From: Paracoccaceae bacterium
Lineage (GTDB): Bacteria > Pseudomonadota > Alphaproteobacteria > Rhodobacterales > Rhodobacteraceae
Reading direction: 5' to 3'
NCBI GenBank assembly: GCA_030066175.1
Contig: JASJCC010000018.1
Span: forward strand, 1 to 36,444
Length of the DNA: 36,444 nucleotides
Part shown: piece after piece, positions 17,074 to 25,105 of the stretch
Layout: every line of letters starts with the position of its first letter
Numbering within the stretch: the stretch's first letter is position 1
The notes under the pieces: generated by a model
The model's database searches: none
The model's input: only the letters and a program-made list of their open reading frames with translations
Told to the model about the DNA's origin: nothing
Made by a program: the position numbers and the translations under genes

Positions 17074-17505
17074 TCAGACCAGCCGGGTCAGGATATCCCG
17101 AAAGGTGTTTTTGTCGGCCTCTGACAGACCGCCCACCAGCGCCGCATTGACCTCTTGCACAATCTTGAAAAGCTGCGGGCCCAGCGCGACCCCCGACGGC
17201 GTGGCGTGGATCGTGTGCGCCCGGCGCGACGTCGGATGCGGGCGCCGCGCGACATATCCCGCCTTTTCCAGATGATCCAACGCCCTGCTGATCGCATAGG
17301 CCGGCATGGAAAACTGCTGACCAATCTCGGCCTGGGTCAGACCTTCGGTCTCGAGCACGGTCATCATCACCGCAAATTGCGACACCGACAGATCATGCTG
17401 GGCCAGCCGCGTCTCCATCGCGCGGTCCAGCCGGCGCGCGATGCGCTGGATCATCCAGCCAATGCTGGTGGTGCGGACGGTGTGGGCGTCGGTCTCGGAT
17501 GTCAT
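17074..17505 (-). CDS. MarR family transcriptional regulator
   Basis: A 143-residue winged-helix DNA-binding protein of the MarR family, usually a dimeric repressor released by a small ligand or oxidation. The pattern is clear: LSVSQFAVMMTVLETEGLTQAEIGQQFSMP, with helix-turn-helix about residues 55-75, then AISRALDHLEKAGYVARRPHP and the wing SRRAHTIHATPSGVAL. I use the ATG at 17505 with AAGG seven bases upstream, although a GTG at 17514 is possible. It is divergent from a cytochrome b561 gene across about 100 bases that contain a palindrome overlapping both putative promoters, so it likely controls itself and that gene. The ligand is unknown. Confidence 0.9.
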   Translation of the reverse strand: MTSETDAHTVRTTSIGWMIQRIARRLDRAMETRLAQHDLSVSQFAVMMTVLETEGLTQAEIGQQFSMPAYAISRALDHLEKAGYVARRPHPTSRRAHTIHATPSGVALGPQLFKIVQEVNAALVGGLSEADKNTFRDILTRLV

Positions 17506-17529
17506 GGGCCTCACCTTGGCGGCTCAAAC

Positions 17530-17565
17530 AGTATCACTTACAATTATTGCATTTGCAATTATTTT
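17530..17565. promoter_or_regulatory. Divergent promoters with palindromic operator, marR / cytochrome b561
   Basis: An AT-rich island holds the palindrome ATTGCA-TT-TGCAAT (17546-17559). For the minus strand, TTGCAA (17558-17553) and GATACT (17535-17530) are 17 bases apart. For the plus strand, TTACAA (17538-17543) and TATTTT (17560-17565) are 16 bases apart. A MarR dimer bound at the palindrome would cover both. The promoter calls are by eye. Confidence 0.5.
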
Positions 17566-17605
17566 TCGCTAAGCTGGACGGGACTCATCACCCGTGGAGG
17601 CTGTT

Positions 17606-18139
17606 ATGACCCGCTATCACCCCTTTCTTGTCGTCCTGCATTGGCTGTTGGCTGCGATGATCATCGGTGGCCTGATCATGGGCAGCCAGGTTCTGGCGGC
17701 CACACCCAATTCCGATCCGTTCAAGATGACGTCGCTCTTGATGCATATGAGCATGGGGATCGCGATCCTCGCCCTGATGATCGTGCGGCTGATCGTGCGT
17801 TTTGCCACCGCCAAGCCGCCGCATGCGGATATCGGCAACCCACTGCTCAACACCGGCGCCAAAGCCGCGCATTGGGCGTTTTATGTGTTGGTCATCGCGA
17901 TGTGCGCCTCGGGCCTCGCCACGGCCAACGCGGCGGGCCTTCCGGCGATTGTGTTTGGCGGCTCAGGTGATCCGCTGCCGGCAAATTTCGATGATATCGC
18001 GTCGCGGGCCGCGCATGGGGTAATCGCGATCCTGCTGGGGCTCTTGATCCTCGCCCATGTCGCCGCCGGGATTTACCACCAGTTCGTGCGCAAAGACGGG
18101 CTGTTTGCCCGCATGTGGTTTGGCCAGCGTGACGCCTGA
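17606..18139 (+). CDS. Cytochrome b561
   Basis: A 177-residue inner-membrane di-heme b-type cytochrome of the bacterial CybB/b561 family, passing electrons between quinol and an acceptor (superoxide in the characterised E. coli protein). Four hydrophobic segments are visible, with candidate heme-ligand histidines in FLVVLHWLLAAM, LLMHMSMGIAIL, KAAHWAFYVLV, RAAHGVIAILLG and ILAHVAAGIYHQF. The C-terminus GLFARMW is also family-like. The ATG at 17606 has a GGAGG site five bases upstream. It is likely controlled by the divergent MarR regulator and is convergent with the small acetyltransferase gene across a hairpin. Confidence 0.88.
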   Translation: MTRYHPFLVVLHWLLAAMIIGGLIMGSQVLAATPNSDPFKMTSLLMHMSMGIAILALMIVRLIVRFATAKPPHADIGNPLLNTGAKAAHWAFYVLVIAMCASGLATANAAGLPAIVFGGSGDPLPANFDDIASRAAHGVIAILLGLLILAHVAAGIYHQFVRKDGLFARMWFGQRDA

Positions 18140-18147
18140 ACCGCAAA

Positions 18148-18174
18148 ACGCGCGCCTGTCAGGGCGCGCGTCAA
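18148..18174 (-). terminator. Hairpin terminator between convergent genes
   Basis: ACGCGCGCC (18148-18156) and GGCGCGCGT (18163-18171) pair perfectly around TGTCAG. Read on the minus strand, the stem ends in a short T run (four T), so it mainly suits the end of the scoA-scoB-acetyltransferase transcript. It may also stop the cytochrome b561 transcript from the other side. Confidence 0.6.
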
Positions 18175-18177
18175 AGT

Positions 18178-18468
18178 TCAGACGTTGAACGCGTCCGCCC
18201 AATCCGGATGTTTGCGCCGCTGCGCGTTCACGAAGGGGCAAAGCGGCACGATCTTGAAGCCTTCGGCCCGCGCATCCGCCACCATCCGCTCGACCAAAGC
18301 CAGCCCCGCGCCCGAGCCGCGCCAGCTGTCCGGCACCCCGGTGTGATCCGCGATCACCATGGTGGGTGAGGCAATCGAATAGGTCAGCTCGGCCTCTTCG
18401 CCGTTCTGACGGATCACATAGCGGCCCTTGGTGCCGTCGACCTCGCGGGCAATATCGAACTCAGACAA
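18178..18468 (-). CDS. Small GNAT-like acetyltransferase (COG2388 type), TTG start
   Basis: A 96-residue single-domain acetyltransferase of the short GNAT type. The pattern is diagnostic: [21 protein letters not shown], the acetyl-CoA loop [16 protein letters not shown], and the conserved C-terminal [19 protein letters not shown]. The function of this family is poorly defined. No ATG fits: the frame extends to 18498 through scoB coding sequence. The TTG at 18468 has GGAGG exactly six bases upstream and overlaps the scoB stop by eight bases, so translational coupling with scoB is likely. It ends before a hairpin terminator. Confidence 0.8.
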   Translation of the reverse strand: MSEFDIAREVDGTKGRYVIRQNGEEAELTYSIASPTMVIADHTGVPDSWRGSGAGLALVERMVADARAEGFKIVPLCPFVNAQRRKHPDWADAFNV

Positions 18469-19087
18469 TGGTCGCCTCCGTCGCGGCGCGGATGTCATCC
18501 TCGGTCACGCCATCGGCGCATTCCTGGATGTGCAGGCCCTTATGCGTCACGTCGAGCACGCCAAGGTTGGTGATGATCCGGTCGACCACGCCCTTGCCGG
18601 TCAGTGGCAAGGTGCATTCGCGCAAGAGCTTGGATTCGCCGTGTTTGTTGGTGTGGTCCATGACCACCACCACGCGGCCCACACCGGCCACCAGATCCAT
18701 CGCGCCGCCCATGCCTTTGACCAGCTTGCCGGGGATCATCCAGTTTGCCAGATCGCCGTTTTCGGCCACCTCCATCGCGCCCAGGATCGCCATGGCGATC
18801 TTGCCGCCGCGGATCATGCCAAAGCTGGTGGCGCTGTCGAAATAGGCGGTGTGCGGCAGTTCGGTGATGGTCTGCTTGCCCGCATTGATCAGGTCGGCAT
18901 CCTCTTCGCCCTCATACGGGAACGGGCCCATGCCCAGCATGCCGTTTTCCGATTGCAGCGTCACTTCCACACCTTCGGGAATGTAGTTGCTGACCAAAGT
19001 CGGGATGCCAATCCCGAGGTTCACATACATCCCGTCTTTCAGTTCTTGCGCCGCGCGGGCGGCCATTTGGTTGCGATCCCAGGGCAT
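18461..19087 (-). CDS. scoB: 3-oxoacid CoA-transferase subunit B
   Basis: The beta subunit of a succinyl-CoA:3-oxoacid (acetoacetate) CoA-transferase, 208 residues. The catalytic glutamate is Glu47 in [13 protein letters not shown], the expected SENG motif. Other family segments are [16 protein letters not shown] and [22 protein letters not shown]. Its start shares one base with the scoA stop (TAATG). With scoA it activates acetoacetate to acetoacetyl-CoA, which suits mobilisation of PHB by the nearby depolymerase. A 3-hydroxybutyrate dehydrogenase is not in the window. Adipate-pathway relatives (PcaJ) are similar, so the acyl substrate is probable rather than proven. Confidence 0.92.
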   Translation of the reverse strand: MPWDRNQMAARAAQELKDGMYVNLGIGIPTLVSNYIPEGVEVTLQSENGMLGMGPFPYEGEEDADLINAGKQTITELPHTAYFDSATSFGMIRGGKIAMAILGAMEVAENGDLANWMIPGKLVKGMGGAMDLVAGVGRVVVVMDHTNKHGESKLLRECTLPLTGKGVVDRIITNLGVLDVTHKGLHIQECADGVTEDDIRAATEATIV

Positions 19088-19791
19088 TAGGCTTCCTCCC
19101 GCTGGCGGACGGTTCGTTGTTCGATGCGCTTTTCGTGATCCCCCTGGATCAGGCGGTGCACGTAGATGCCGGGCAGGTGGATCAGATCGGGATCGAGCGC
19201 ACCGGGCTCGACAATCTCTTCGACCTCCATGACGCAGACCCGGCCGCACATCGCCGCGGGCGGGTTAAAGTTGCGCGCGGTCTTGCGGAAAATCGCGTTG
19301 CCGGTGGTGTCGGCCTTCCATGCCTTGACGATCGAGAGATCTGCAAAGAGGCCGGTTTCCATGATGTAGGTCTCGCCGTCGAAATCCTTGTGTTCCTTGC
19401 CCTCGGCGATCTGCGTGCCCACCCCGGTCTTGGTGTAGAACCCCGGAATACCGCAGCCCCCGGCCCGCATCCGTTCGGCCAGCGTGCCCTGCGGGTTGAA
19501 CTCGAGTTCCAGCTCACCCGAGAGATACTGCCGCATAAACTCGGCGTTTTCCCCCACATAGGAGCTGATCATCTTCTTGACCTGGCGGGTCTGCAGCAGC
19601 TTGCCGATGCCGAAATCATCGACGCCGGCGTTGTTGGACGCAAAGGTCAGGTCCTTGGTCCCTGCGTCCTTGATGGCGTCAATCAACAGCTCTGGAATAC
19701 CGCAGAGGCCAAAGCCGCCCGACGCGATGAACATGCCGTCATGCAGCAGACCGTCCAGCGCTTCGGCGGCCGAGCCATAGACCTTCTTCAT
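19087..19791 (-). CDS. scoA: 3-oxoacid CoA-transferase subunit A
   Basis: The alpha subunit of the CoA-transferase, 234 residues. The CoA-binding glycine loop [10 protein letters not shown] lies at residues 25-34, followed by [19 protein letters not shown] and the segment [23 protein letters not shown] characteristic of acetoacetate-type enzymes. The ATG has GGGGAG seven bases upstream and is the first gene of the scoA-scoB-acetyltransferase operon. The 91-base gap to topA presumably contains its promoter, although no convincing element stands out. The expected location is the cytoplasm. Confidence 0.92.
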   Translation of the reverse strand: MKKVYGSAAEALDGLLHDGMFIASGGFGLCGIPELLIDAIKDAGTKDLTFASNNAGVDDFGIGKLLQTRQVKKMISSYVGENAEFMRQYLSGELELEFNPQGTLAERMRAGGCGIPGFYTKTGVGTQIAEGKEHKDFDGETYIMETGLFADLSIVKAWKADTTGNAIFRKTARNFNPPAAMCGRVCVMEVEEIVEPGALDPDLIHLPGIYVHRLIQGDHEKRIEQRTVRQREEA

Positions 19792-19882
19792 GGAACTACT
19801 CCCCTGATCCCTTGGATGACAGGGTTGTCGCCTTAGTCCCGGCCAGAGTCAACGCAGATGCTGCAGCGCGGCGCGCTTGGGT

Positions 19883-22573
19883 TCAGGATTTCTTGGCCGT
19901 CTTGCGCGCAATGGTCTTTTTCTTGGGCGCGGCCTTCTTGCGGCCGCCCTTTTTGGCGGCTTTTTCGGCGATCAGCTGAACCGCCTGCTCCATGGTCACC
20001 TGATCGGGCTCGACCCCCTTGGGCAGGGTCGCGTTGATCTTTTCCCATTTCACGTAGGGGCCGTAGCGGCCTTCCATGACGTTGACCGGTCCGCCATCCT
20101 CGGGGTGTTCGCCCAGTTCTTTCAGCGCCTTGGCCACCGCCCCGCGGCCACGACCGGGATTGGCGCGCTTTTCGGCCAAGACCTCGACCGCGCGGTTCAT
20201 GCCGATCTCGAACACATCCTGAAACTCGGTCAGGTTGGCATAGACCGGTTTCGCCTCATCGGGCAGCTGGTGCATGATATAGGGCCCAAAGCGCCCCAGG
20301 TTGGACGACACCACGCCGCCATCGGGATGCATGCCGATCTCGCGCGGCAGGGTCAGCAGAGTCAGCGCCTTTTCCAGAGTCATACCCTCAGGCTCCCACC
20401 CCGGCAGGAACGCGCCCTTGGCTTTCGGCAGCGAAGCGCGCGGCGGTTTCTTGTTCTCCGGCGTCGGCTCACCGCGCTGCACATAGGGGCCAAAGCGCCC
20501 GGCCTTGAGCCAGATTTCGTCACCTTCGTCATGGCCCAAAAGCCGTTCATCCCCTTCGGCGCCTTCACCCGCGATCGGGCGGGTGTAGGTGCATTCGGGG
20601 TAGTTGCCGCAGCCGACGAACCCGCCGGTGCGCGAGGTTTTCAGATGCAACCGCCCCTGGCCACATTTGGGGCAAATCCGCGGGTCCGAGCCATCGTCGC
20701 GCGGCGGATAGAGCTGCGGTGCCAGCGCTTCGTCCAGCACCGACAGCACCTCGGTGATGCGCAGCTCGGACGTCTCGGCAATGGCGGCGCTGAAATCGCG
20801 CCAGAACTTGCTCAGCAGCTCTTTGTAATCGGTATCGCCGGCGCTGACATCATCGAGCTCAGACTCCAAAGCCGCGGTGAAATCATATTCCACATAGCGC
20901 TTGAAGAAGTTCAGCAGAAAGATCGTGACGATCCGGCCCTTGTCCTCGGGGAACAGGCGGTTCTTGTCCTTGCGAACGTATTCGCGGTCCTGGATCGTGG
21001 TGATCACGCTGGCATAGGTCGAGGGCCGGCCGATCCCCAGCTCTTCCATCTTCTTGACCAGCGTCGCCTCGGTGTAGCGCGGCGGCGGTTGGGTATAGCT
21101 TTGCGTCGCCAGCACCGCGCCATTGCCCGAGAGCACCGCGGCCCCGTTTTTCTGCATGCCCTGGCCGGTGTCCCCGCTGTCGATCACGTCGTCGGACTTG
21201 GCGCCCGCCTTGTCGAACTGCGACGTCAGGCTGGTGCCAGAGAACTGCGCCGGCTCGCCCTGCATAATCTGCGGCAGGCGCTTGTCGTCTTCTTCCACCG
21301 GCTCATCGCGGCCCTCTTCGTAGACCTTGAGAAAGCCGTCAAACAGCACCACCTGCCCGGTCGCCCGCAGGCCGACCTGGCCATCGTCGCTGCCGATCTC
21401 AACCGTCGTCCGTTCCAGCTTGGCGGCGGCCATCTGGCAGGCCAGCGTGCGTTTCCAGATCAGGTCATAGAGCTTGCGCTGATCCGCATCCGCCAGCTTC
21501 AGCGCGGCGGCATCCTTGGCCATGTCAGTCGGGCGGATGCATTCATGCGCCTCTTGCGCGTTCTTGGCCTTGTTTTTGTACATGCGCGGGCTGTCGGGCA
21601 CATAGCTGTCGCCAAAACGATCCTTTATCGCGGCGCGCGCGTCCTGCACGGCCTCGGGCGCCATGTCGATGCCGTCGGTCCGCATATAGGTGATGTGCCC
21701 CGCCTCATAGAGCCGCTGCGCCGTCGACATGCACATCTTGGCGCCCATGCCGAACTTGCGGCTCGCCTCCTGCTGCAGGGTCGAGGTCATGAAGGGGGCG
21801 GAGGGGTTGCGCGCGGCGGGCTTGGCCTCGACGCTGGTGACTTTGAGGGCGCGCGAGGTGATCGCCTGCACCGCCATCTCGGCCTGGGTTTCGTTTTCGA
21901 TGTCGTAGCGGTCAAGCTTCTTGCCCGCGAGCACTGTCAGCCGCGCCTCGTAATCCTGGCCGCGCGGCGTGGTGAAGAGCGCCTTCACCTGCCAGTATTC
22001 CCGCGGCTTGAACGCCTCGATTTCCATCTCACGCTCGACAATCAGGCGCAGGCAGACCGACTGAACCCGCCCGGCACTGCGCGCGCCCGGCAGCTTGCGC
22101 CACAGCACGGGCGACAGGTTGAAGCCCACCAGATAATCCAGCGCCCGGCGCGCCAGATAGGCCTCGACCAGCGGCGCATCGATGTCGCGCGGGTTCTGCA
22201 TCGCCTCGGTCACGGCGGTCTTGGTGATCGCGTTGAAGGTCACGCGTTTGACGTCGGTGTCCTTCTTGATCGAGCGGCGTTTGGTCAGCGCCTCACGCAG
22301 GTGCCAGCTAATCGCTTCGCCTTCGCGATCGGGGTCGGTGGCGAGGATCAGGGCGTTGTCGCCTTTCAGCGCCTCGGCAATCGCCGCCACGTGTTTGCGC
22401 GAGTCGTTGGCGATCTCCCATTTCATGTCGAAATCGTGCTCGGGATCGACCGAGCCGTCCTTGGGCGGCAGGTCCCGCACATGCCCATAAGACGCCAGTA
22501 CCGTGTAGTCGGACCCCAAATACTTGTTGATTGTCTTGGCCTTAGCCGGGGATTCGACGACGACGACGGGCAT
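19883..22573 (-). CDS. topA: DNA topoisomerase I
   Basis: A type IA topoisomerase that relaxes negative supercoils by cutting one strand. The 896 residues begin with the Toprim domain (VVVVESPAKAKTINKYLG ... ILATDPDREGEAISWHL). The active-site tyrosine is Tyr296 in HITYMRTDG. The C-terminal part has one four-cysteine zinc finger (CPKCGQGRLHLKTS ... CGNYPEC, about 635-665), then repeated GRFGPYV/GRYGPYVKW modules and a lysine/alanine-rich tail (KKAAPKKKTIARKTAKK) likely to bind DNA. The tail and repeats match alphaproteobacterial TopA. dprA lies upstream on the same strand. A large antisense open frame here is a GC-composition artefact. Confidence 0.97.
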   Translation of the reverse strand: MPVVVVESPAKAKTINKYLGSDYTVLASYGHVRDLPPKDGSVDPEHDFDMKWEIANDSRKHVAAIAEALKGDNALILATDPDREGEAISWHLREALTKRRSIKKDTDVKRVTFNAITKTAVTEAMQNPRDIDAPLVEAYLARRALDYLVGFNLSPVLWRKLPGARSAGRVQSVCLRLIVEREMEIEAFKPREYWQVKALFTTPRGQDYEARLTVLAGKKLDRYDIENETQAEMAVQAITSRALKVTSVEAKPAARNPSAPFMTSTLQQEASRKFGMGAKMCMSTAQRLYEAGHITYMRTDGIDMAPEAVQDARAAIKDRFGDSYVPDSPRMYKNKAKNAQEAHECIRPTDMAKDAAALKLADADQRKLYDLIWKRTLACQMAAAKLERTTVEIGSDDGQVGLRATGQVVLFDGFLKVYEEGRDEPVEEDDKRLPQIMQGEPAQFSGTSLTSQFDKAGAKSDDVIDSGDTGQGMQKNGAAVLSGNGAVLATQSYTQPPPRYTEATLVKKMEELGIGRPSTYASVITTIQDREYVRKDKNRLFPEDKGRIVTIFLLNFFKRYVEYDFTAALESELDDVSAGDTDYKELLSKFWRDFSAAIAETSELRITEVLSVLDEALAPQLYPPRDDGSDPRICPKCGQGRLHLKTSRTGGFVGCGNYPECTYTRPIAGEGAEGDERLLGHDEGDEIWLKAGRFGPYVQRGEPTPENKKPPRASLPKAKGAFLPGWEPEGMTLEKALTLLTLPREIGMHPDGGVVSSNLGRFGPYIMHQLPDEAKPVYANLTEFQDVFEIGMNRAVEVLAEKRANPGRGRGAVAKALKELGEHPEDGGPVNVMEGRYGPYVKWEKINATLPKGVEPDQVTMEQAVQLIAEKAAKKGGRKKAAPKKKTIARKTAKKS

Positions 22574-22635
22574 CTGCTGCTCAACCTCTGACTTTGAAAA
22601 TCACGCGTTTTTCTGCGGCCGGATATGGCCGCGCA

Positions 22636-22664
22636 GGATGTGGGGCGCAAGTGGGAATTGTCAA
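22636..22664 (-). promoter_or_regulatory. Possible topA promoter
   Basis: On the minus strand a perfect TTGACA (22664-22659) is followed after 17 bases by ACATCC (22641-22636), a poor -10. A hairpin (GCGGCC/GGCCGC, 22615-22632) would lie at the start of the transcript. Nothing else is evident in the 213-base gap between topA and dprA. Confidence 0.3.
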
Positions 22665-22786
22665 TCCGGGGGCCGCGACTGCTTGGGCGAGAGCATGTAT
22701 GATTGGGGTGTGACACGCGGTGGCGGTCACCCTAAGGGCTTGATTTCGATCGGACAATTCTTGGCAACGGTCGGCGCGGCACCCCG

Positions 22787-23998
22787 TCAGGTCGCCAGCG
22801 ACAACATACCGCCCGGCTGGCGACGGATCTTGCCGTCAAGCTCGAGGTCGGTCAGCACCGGCGCCACGGCCCCCGTGGGCGCGCCGACATCTCGGATCAG
22901 TTGATCCTCGGCCACCGGCGACGGGCTGAGGCGCGCGAGGATCTGGCTGTGCAGCGCGGCGGTTTCCTGCAGGCTGCGTTTCTCCGGCGGCACTGGGGGA
23001 ATGGCGTTTGTATTGGCCTCAACCGGCGCGGGGTCTGCCAGCGGCAGTTCGGTCTGAGCGGGCGGCATTGCTTCAATGGGTGGCAGCGCCTCGATCACGT
23101 CATCAACACCGCGCACCAGCCGCGCGCCATCTCGGATCAGAAGGTTGCAGCCGCTGGCGCGCCCGTCGAAAGGATGGCCCGGCACCGCCATGACTTCGCG
23201 CCCCTGATCGAGCCCCAGTTTCGCCGTGATCAAAGAGCCGGACTTAGTCGCGGCCTCGACCACGACAATGGCTTGGCACAGGCCGGACACGATGCGGTTG
23301 CGCACCGGGAAATGCCGCGCGATGGGTTGCATGCCCATCGGTTGTTCGCTGATGCGCGTCCCGCCCTTGGTGACGATGTCTTCGGCCAGGCGGGTGTTTT
23401 CCGAAGGGTAGAGCACGTCAACGCCGCCGGCCAGCACGGCCGCGGTGCCGCCCTCAAGTGCTGCCAGATGCGCGGCGGTGTCGATACCGCGTGCGAGGCC
23501 GGAGACGACAAGAAAGCCCTGTTCCGCCAATCCCTGCGCCAAGGCACGGGCCATGCGTTGGCCCAGCGACGAGGCATTGCGCGCGCCGACAAGCGCCACT
23601 TTGGGCCGTTGCAAAGCCTCGGGGTTGCCGACAACCCAAAGCAAGGGCGGCGCATCGGCGATTTCAGCGAGGTCTGCAGGGTAAAGCGGATCGCCACGGC
23701 AAATCATCCGCGCGCCAGCGCGGCGGGCGGCCTGCATTTCAGCCAAAGCGACACCTTCGGGGCAGGCTTCGTAGTTGCGCACGCCGGCGGCGGCGGCAAT
23801 CTCGGGCAGGACCGCGAGGGCGGCGTCGGCCGATCCGTGTTCGGATAAAAGCCGCCAGAAGGTCGTGACGCCAACCCGGCGGGAACGCAAGAGACGGAGC
23901 CAAGACAACCGGGCGTCTTCCGTGGTGGGTGGGATTGGGGGGTGAGTGGAAGAGTAACTGCTGTCGACCATCCGGACCCCGTCTGCTTGCGTCTTCAT
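22787..23998 (-). CDS. dprA: DNA-processing protein DprA
   Basis: Loads RecA on incoming single-stranded DNA during transformation. The 403 residues show the Rossmann-like core: VALVGARNASSLGQRMARALA, SGLARGIDTAAHLAALEGG, AVLAGGVDVLYPSEN and the HFPVRNRIVSGL signature with SGSLITA. A C-terminal winged-helix domain follows after a proline-rich linker (about 340-403, ILARLSPSPVAEDQLIRDVG). The start is uncertain: ATG at 23998 is taken, but ATG at 23971 (MVDSSYSS) is equally possible and neither has a strong ribosome site. It lies between topA and two membrane-protein genes, all on the minus strand. Confidence 0.93.
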   Translation of the reverse strand: MKTQADGVRMVDSSYSSTHPPIPPTTEDARLSWLRLLRSRRVGVTTFWRLLSEHGSADAALAVLPEIAAAAGVRNYEACPEGVALAEMQAARRAGARMICRGDPLYPADLAEIADAPPLLWVVGNPEALQRPKVALVGARNASSLGQRMARALAQGLAEQGFLVVSGLARGIDTAAHLAALEGGTAAVLAGGVDVLYPSENTRLAEDIVTKGGTRISEQPMGMQPIARHFPVRNRIVSGLCQAIVVVEAATKSGSLITAKLGLDQGREVMAVPGHPFDGRASGCNLLIRDGARLVRGVDDVIEALPPIEAMPPAQTELPLADPAPVEANTNAIPPVPPEKRSLQETAALHSQILARLSPSPVAEDQLIRDVGAPTGAVAPVLTDLELDGKIRRQPGGMLSLAT

Positions 23999-24168
23999 TG
24001 CTAGACCCAAGCTGGTTAATCAGCGGTAAATTGCGGGCAGGATTTGCTCCGCCGATATGGCAAGACGCTGAAATCCCCGCAGCTTTTGCGCCAACGATTT
24101 CGGCGCGTCCGCGGCTTGGCACGCCTCAGGCACCCGGCACAGAGCGAATCGCCTACGTTAAAAACCGG

Positions 24169-24663
24169 TTAACCAAGCGCCCGCCGCGTCCCGCTGCTCG
24201 AGCGTCGCAAGAGAATCGCCCAGAAAAACCCCCAGGCGACAGTGCCCTGAATCGCCCCAGCCAAAGCGATTTTCGGCACCATCCAGAGCGCCTCGGTCGT
24301 CAGATCGCCGTGCAAGAGGACATGCGCGGCGACAACCGCCATCAGCGCGGCCAGCCCCACCACACTGGCAAGACCCGCGCAGCCCGTCGGCACCAGAGCC
24401 AAGGCCAGCGCCCAGAGCAACGGCAACAGGAAGAACGCCGGGATTGGTGCGGCGGCAAGCGCATAGAGCACAAAGAGGATCTGCATCCTCAGCCACCCCT
24501 CCATGCCGACACCAGCGATCCAAATCAGCCCCCAGGCCAGCGCCGCGGGCAGCACCAGCCCGGCAAGAACCGCCAACAAAGCGGGCCACAGACCTGTCTG
24601 CCGCACAGCCAACGGCGGCGACCGAAAGCCTTGAGGCCAAGGCAGGCCTTGTTCGTCAGGCAT
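24169..24663 (-). CDS. Uncharacterised membrane protein
   Basis: I do not recognise a family. The 164-residue protein has a short polar N-terminus (MPDEQGLPWPQGFRSPPL) and about four to five hydrophobic segments, the first around ALLAVLAGLVLPAALAWGLIWI, two merged around FFLLPLLWALALALVP, and the last AGAIQGTVAWGFFWAILLRR. The ATG overlaps the stop of the upstream membrane-protein gene by eight bases (ATGCCTGA), so the two are translationally coupled and may form a complex. They sit between tldD and dprA on the same strand. Hydrophobic composition and coupling support a real gene. No function can be offered. Confidence 0.65.
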   Translation of the reverse strand: MPDEQGLPWPQGFRSPPLAVRQTGLWPALLAVLAGLVLPAALAWGLIWIAGVGMEGWLRMQILFVLYALAAAPIPAFFLLPLLWALALALVPTGCAGLASVVGLAALMAVVAAHVLLHGDLTTEALWMVPKIALAGAIQGTVAWGFFWAILLRRSSSGTRRALG

Positions 24664-25105
24664 GACCGTCCCGCTTGCGCGTGATCGCCCGGCGCAAGAA
24701 ATGCAGATGCAGTAGCGCCAGCGGTGGGGCAAACCAGAGCGCCTGGGACAGGCCGATCACGACGTCAACGACCAGACCGACCAGCGCACCCGCGATCGCC
24801 ACCGACGCCCAGCCGCAGCTTTGCCGCTGGGCCAAGACCCGCAACACGAAAACCCCCGGCACCTGGCCCAGTGTCGAGACCAGCGCCAGGATTGCTACAT
24901 AGTAACCTGTCGCGGCGAGGTAGAAGGCGGCGTTGGGCCAGATCGGCTCGACCGCCAGGGAGAGTGCAACGCCACTCAGCCCAAGGGCAAACGGCACCCC
25001 GACGGACAGCGACAGCGCTTCAAGATGTGCACCCAGCCCCGGAACGCCATTTGGCAAGGGGGCTGAGCGCCAGATGTCACCGGGCCAGTCAGGCGCTGCC
25101 CCCAA
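24656..25105 (-). CDS. Uncharacterised membrane protein, TTG start inside tldD
   Basis: No family recognised. 149 residues with about four hydrophobic segments (LSVGVPFALGLSGVALSLAV, FYLAATGYYVAILALVSTL, VAIAGALVGLVVDVVIGL and an APPLALLHLHFL end) and a basic C-terminus (RRAITRKRDGHA). The only good start is TTG at 25105: a GGAGG site lies eight bases upstream, inside the last codons of tldD, and the gene overlaps tldD by 17 bases. It overlaps the next membrane-protein gene by eight bases. The tight packing suggests one tldD-led transcript. The first 25 residues are polar, with no signal peptide. Confidence 0.65.
   Translation of the reverse strand: MGAAPDWPGDIWRSAPLPNGVPGLGAHLEALSLSVGVPFALGLSGVALSLAVEPIWPNAAFYLAATGYYVAILALVSTLGQVPGVFVLRVLAQRQSCGWASVAIAGALVGLVVDVVIGLSQALWFAPPLALLHLHFLRRAITRKRDGHA

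Noticed and set aside
17074-18139. MarR/b561 pair as a toxin-antitoxin or defence module
   Set aside because: Both proteins match ordinary regulator and electron-carrier families, and no toxin-like or nuclease domain is present.
19877-22591. A 904-codon open frame on the plus strand covering topA
   Set aside because: It is the antisense shadow of topA. The minus-strand protein has complete topoisomerase domains, and the antisense translation is arginine-, histidine- and glycine-rich with no family features.
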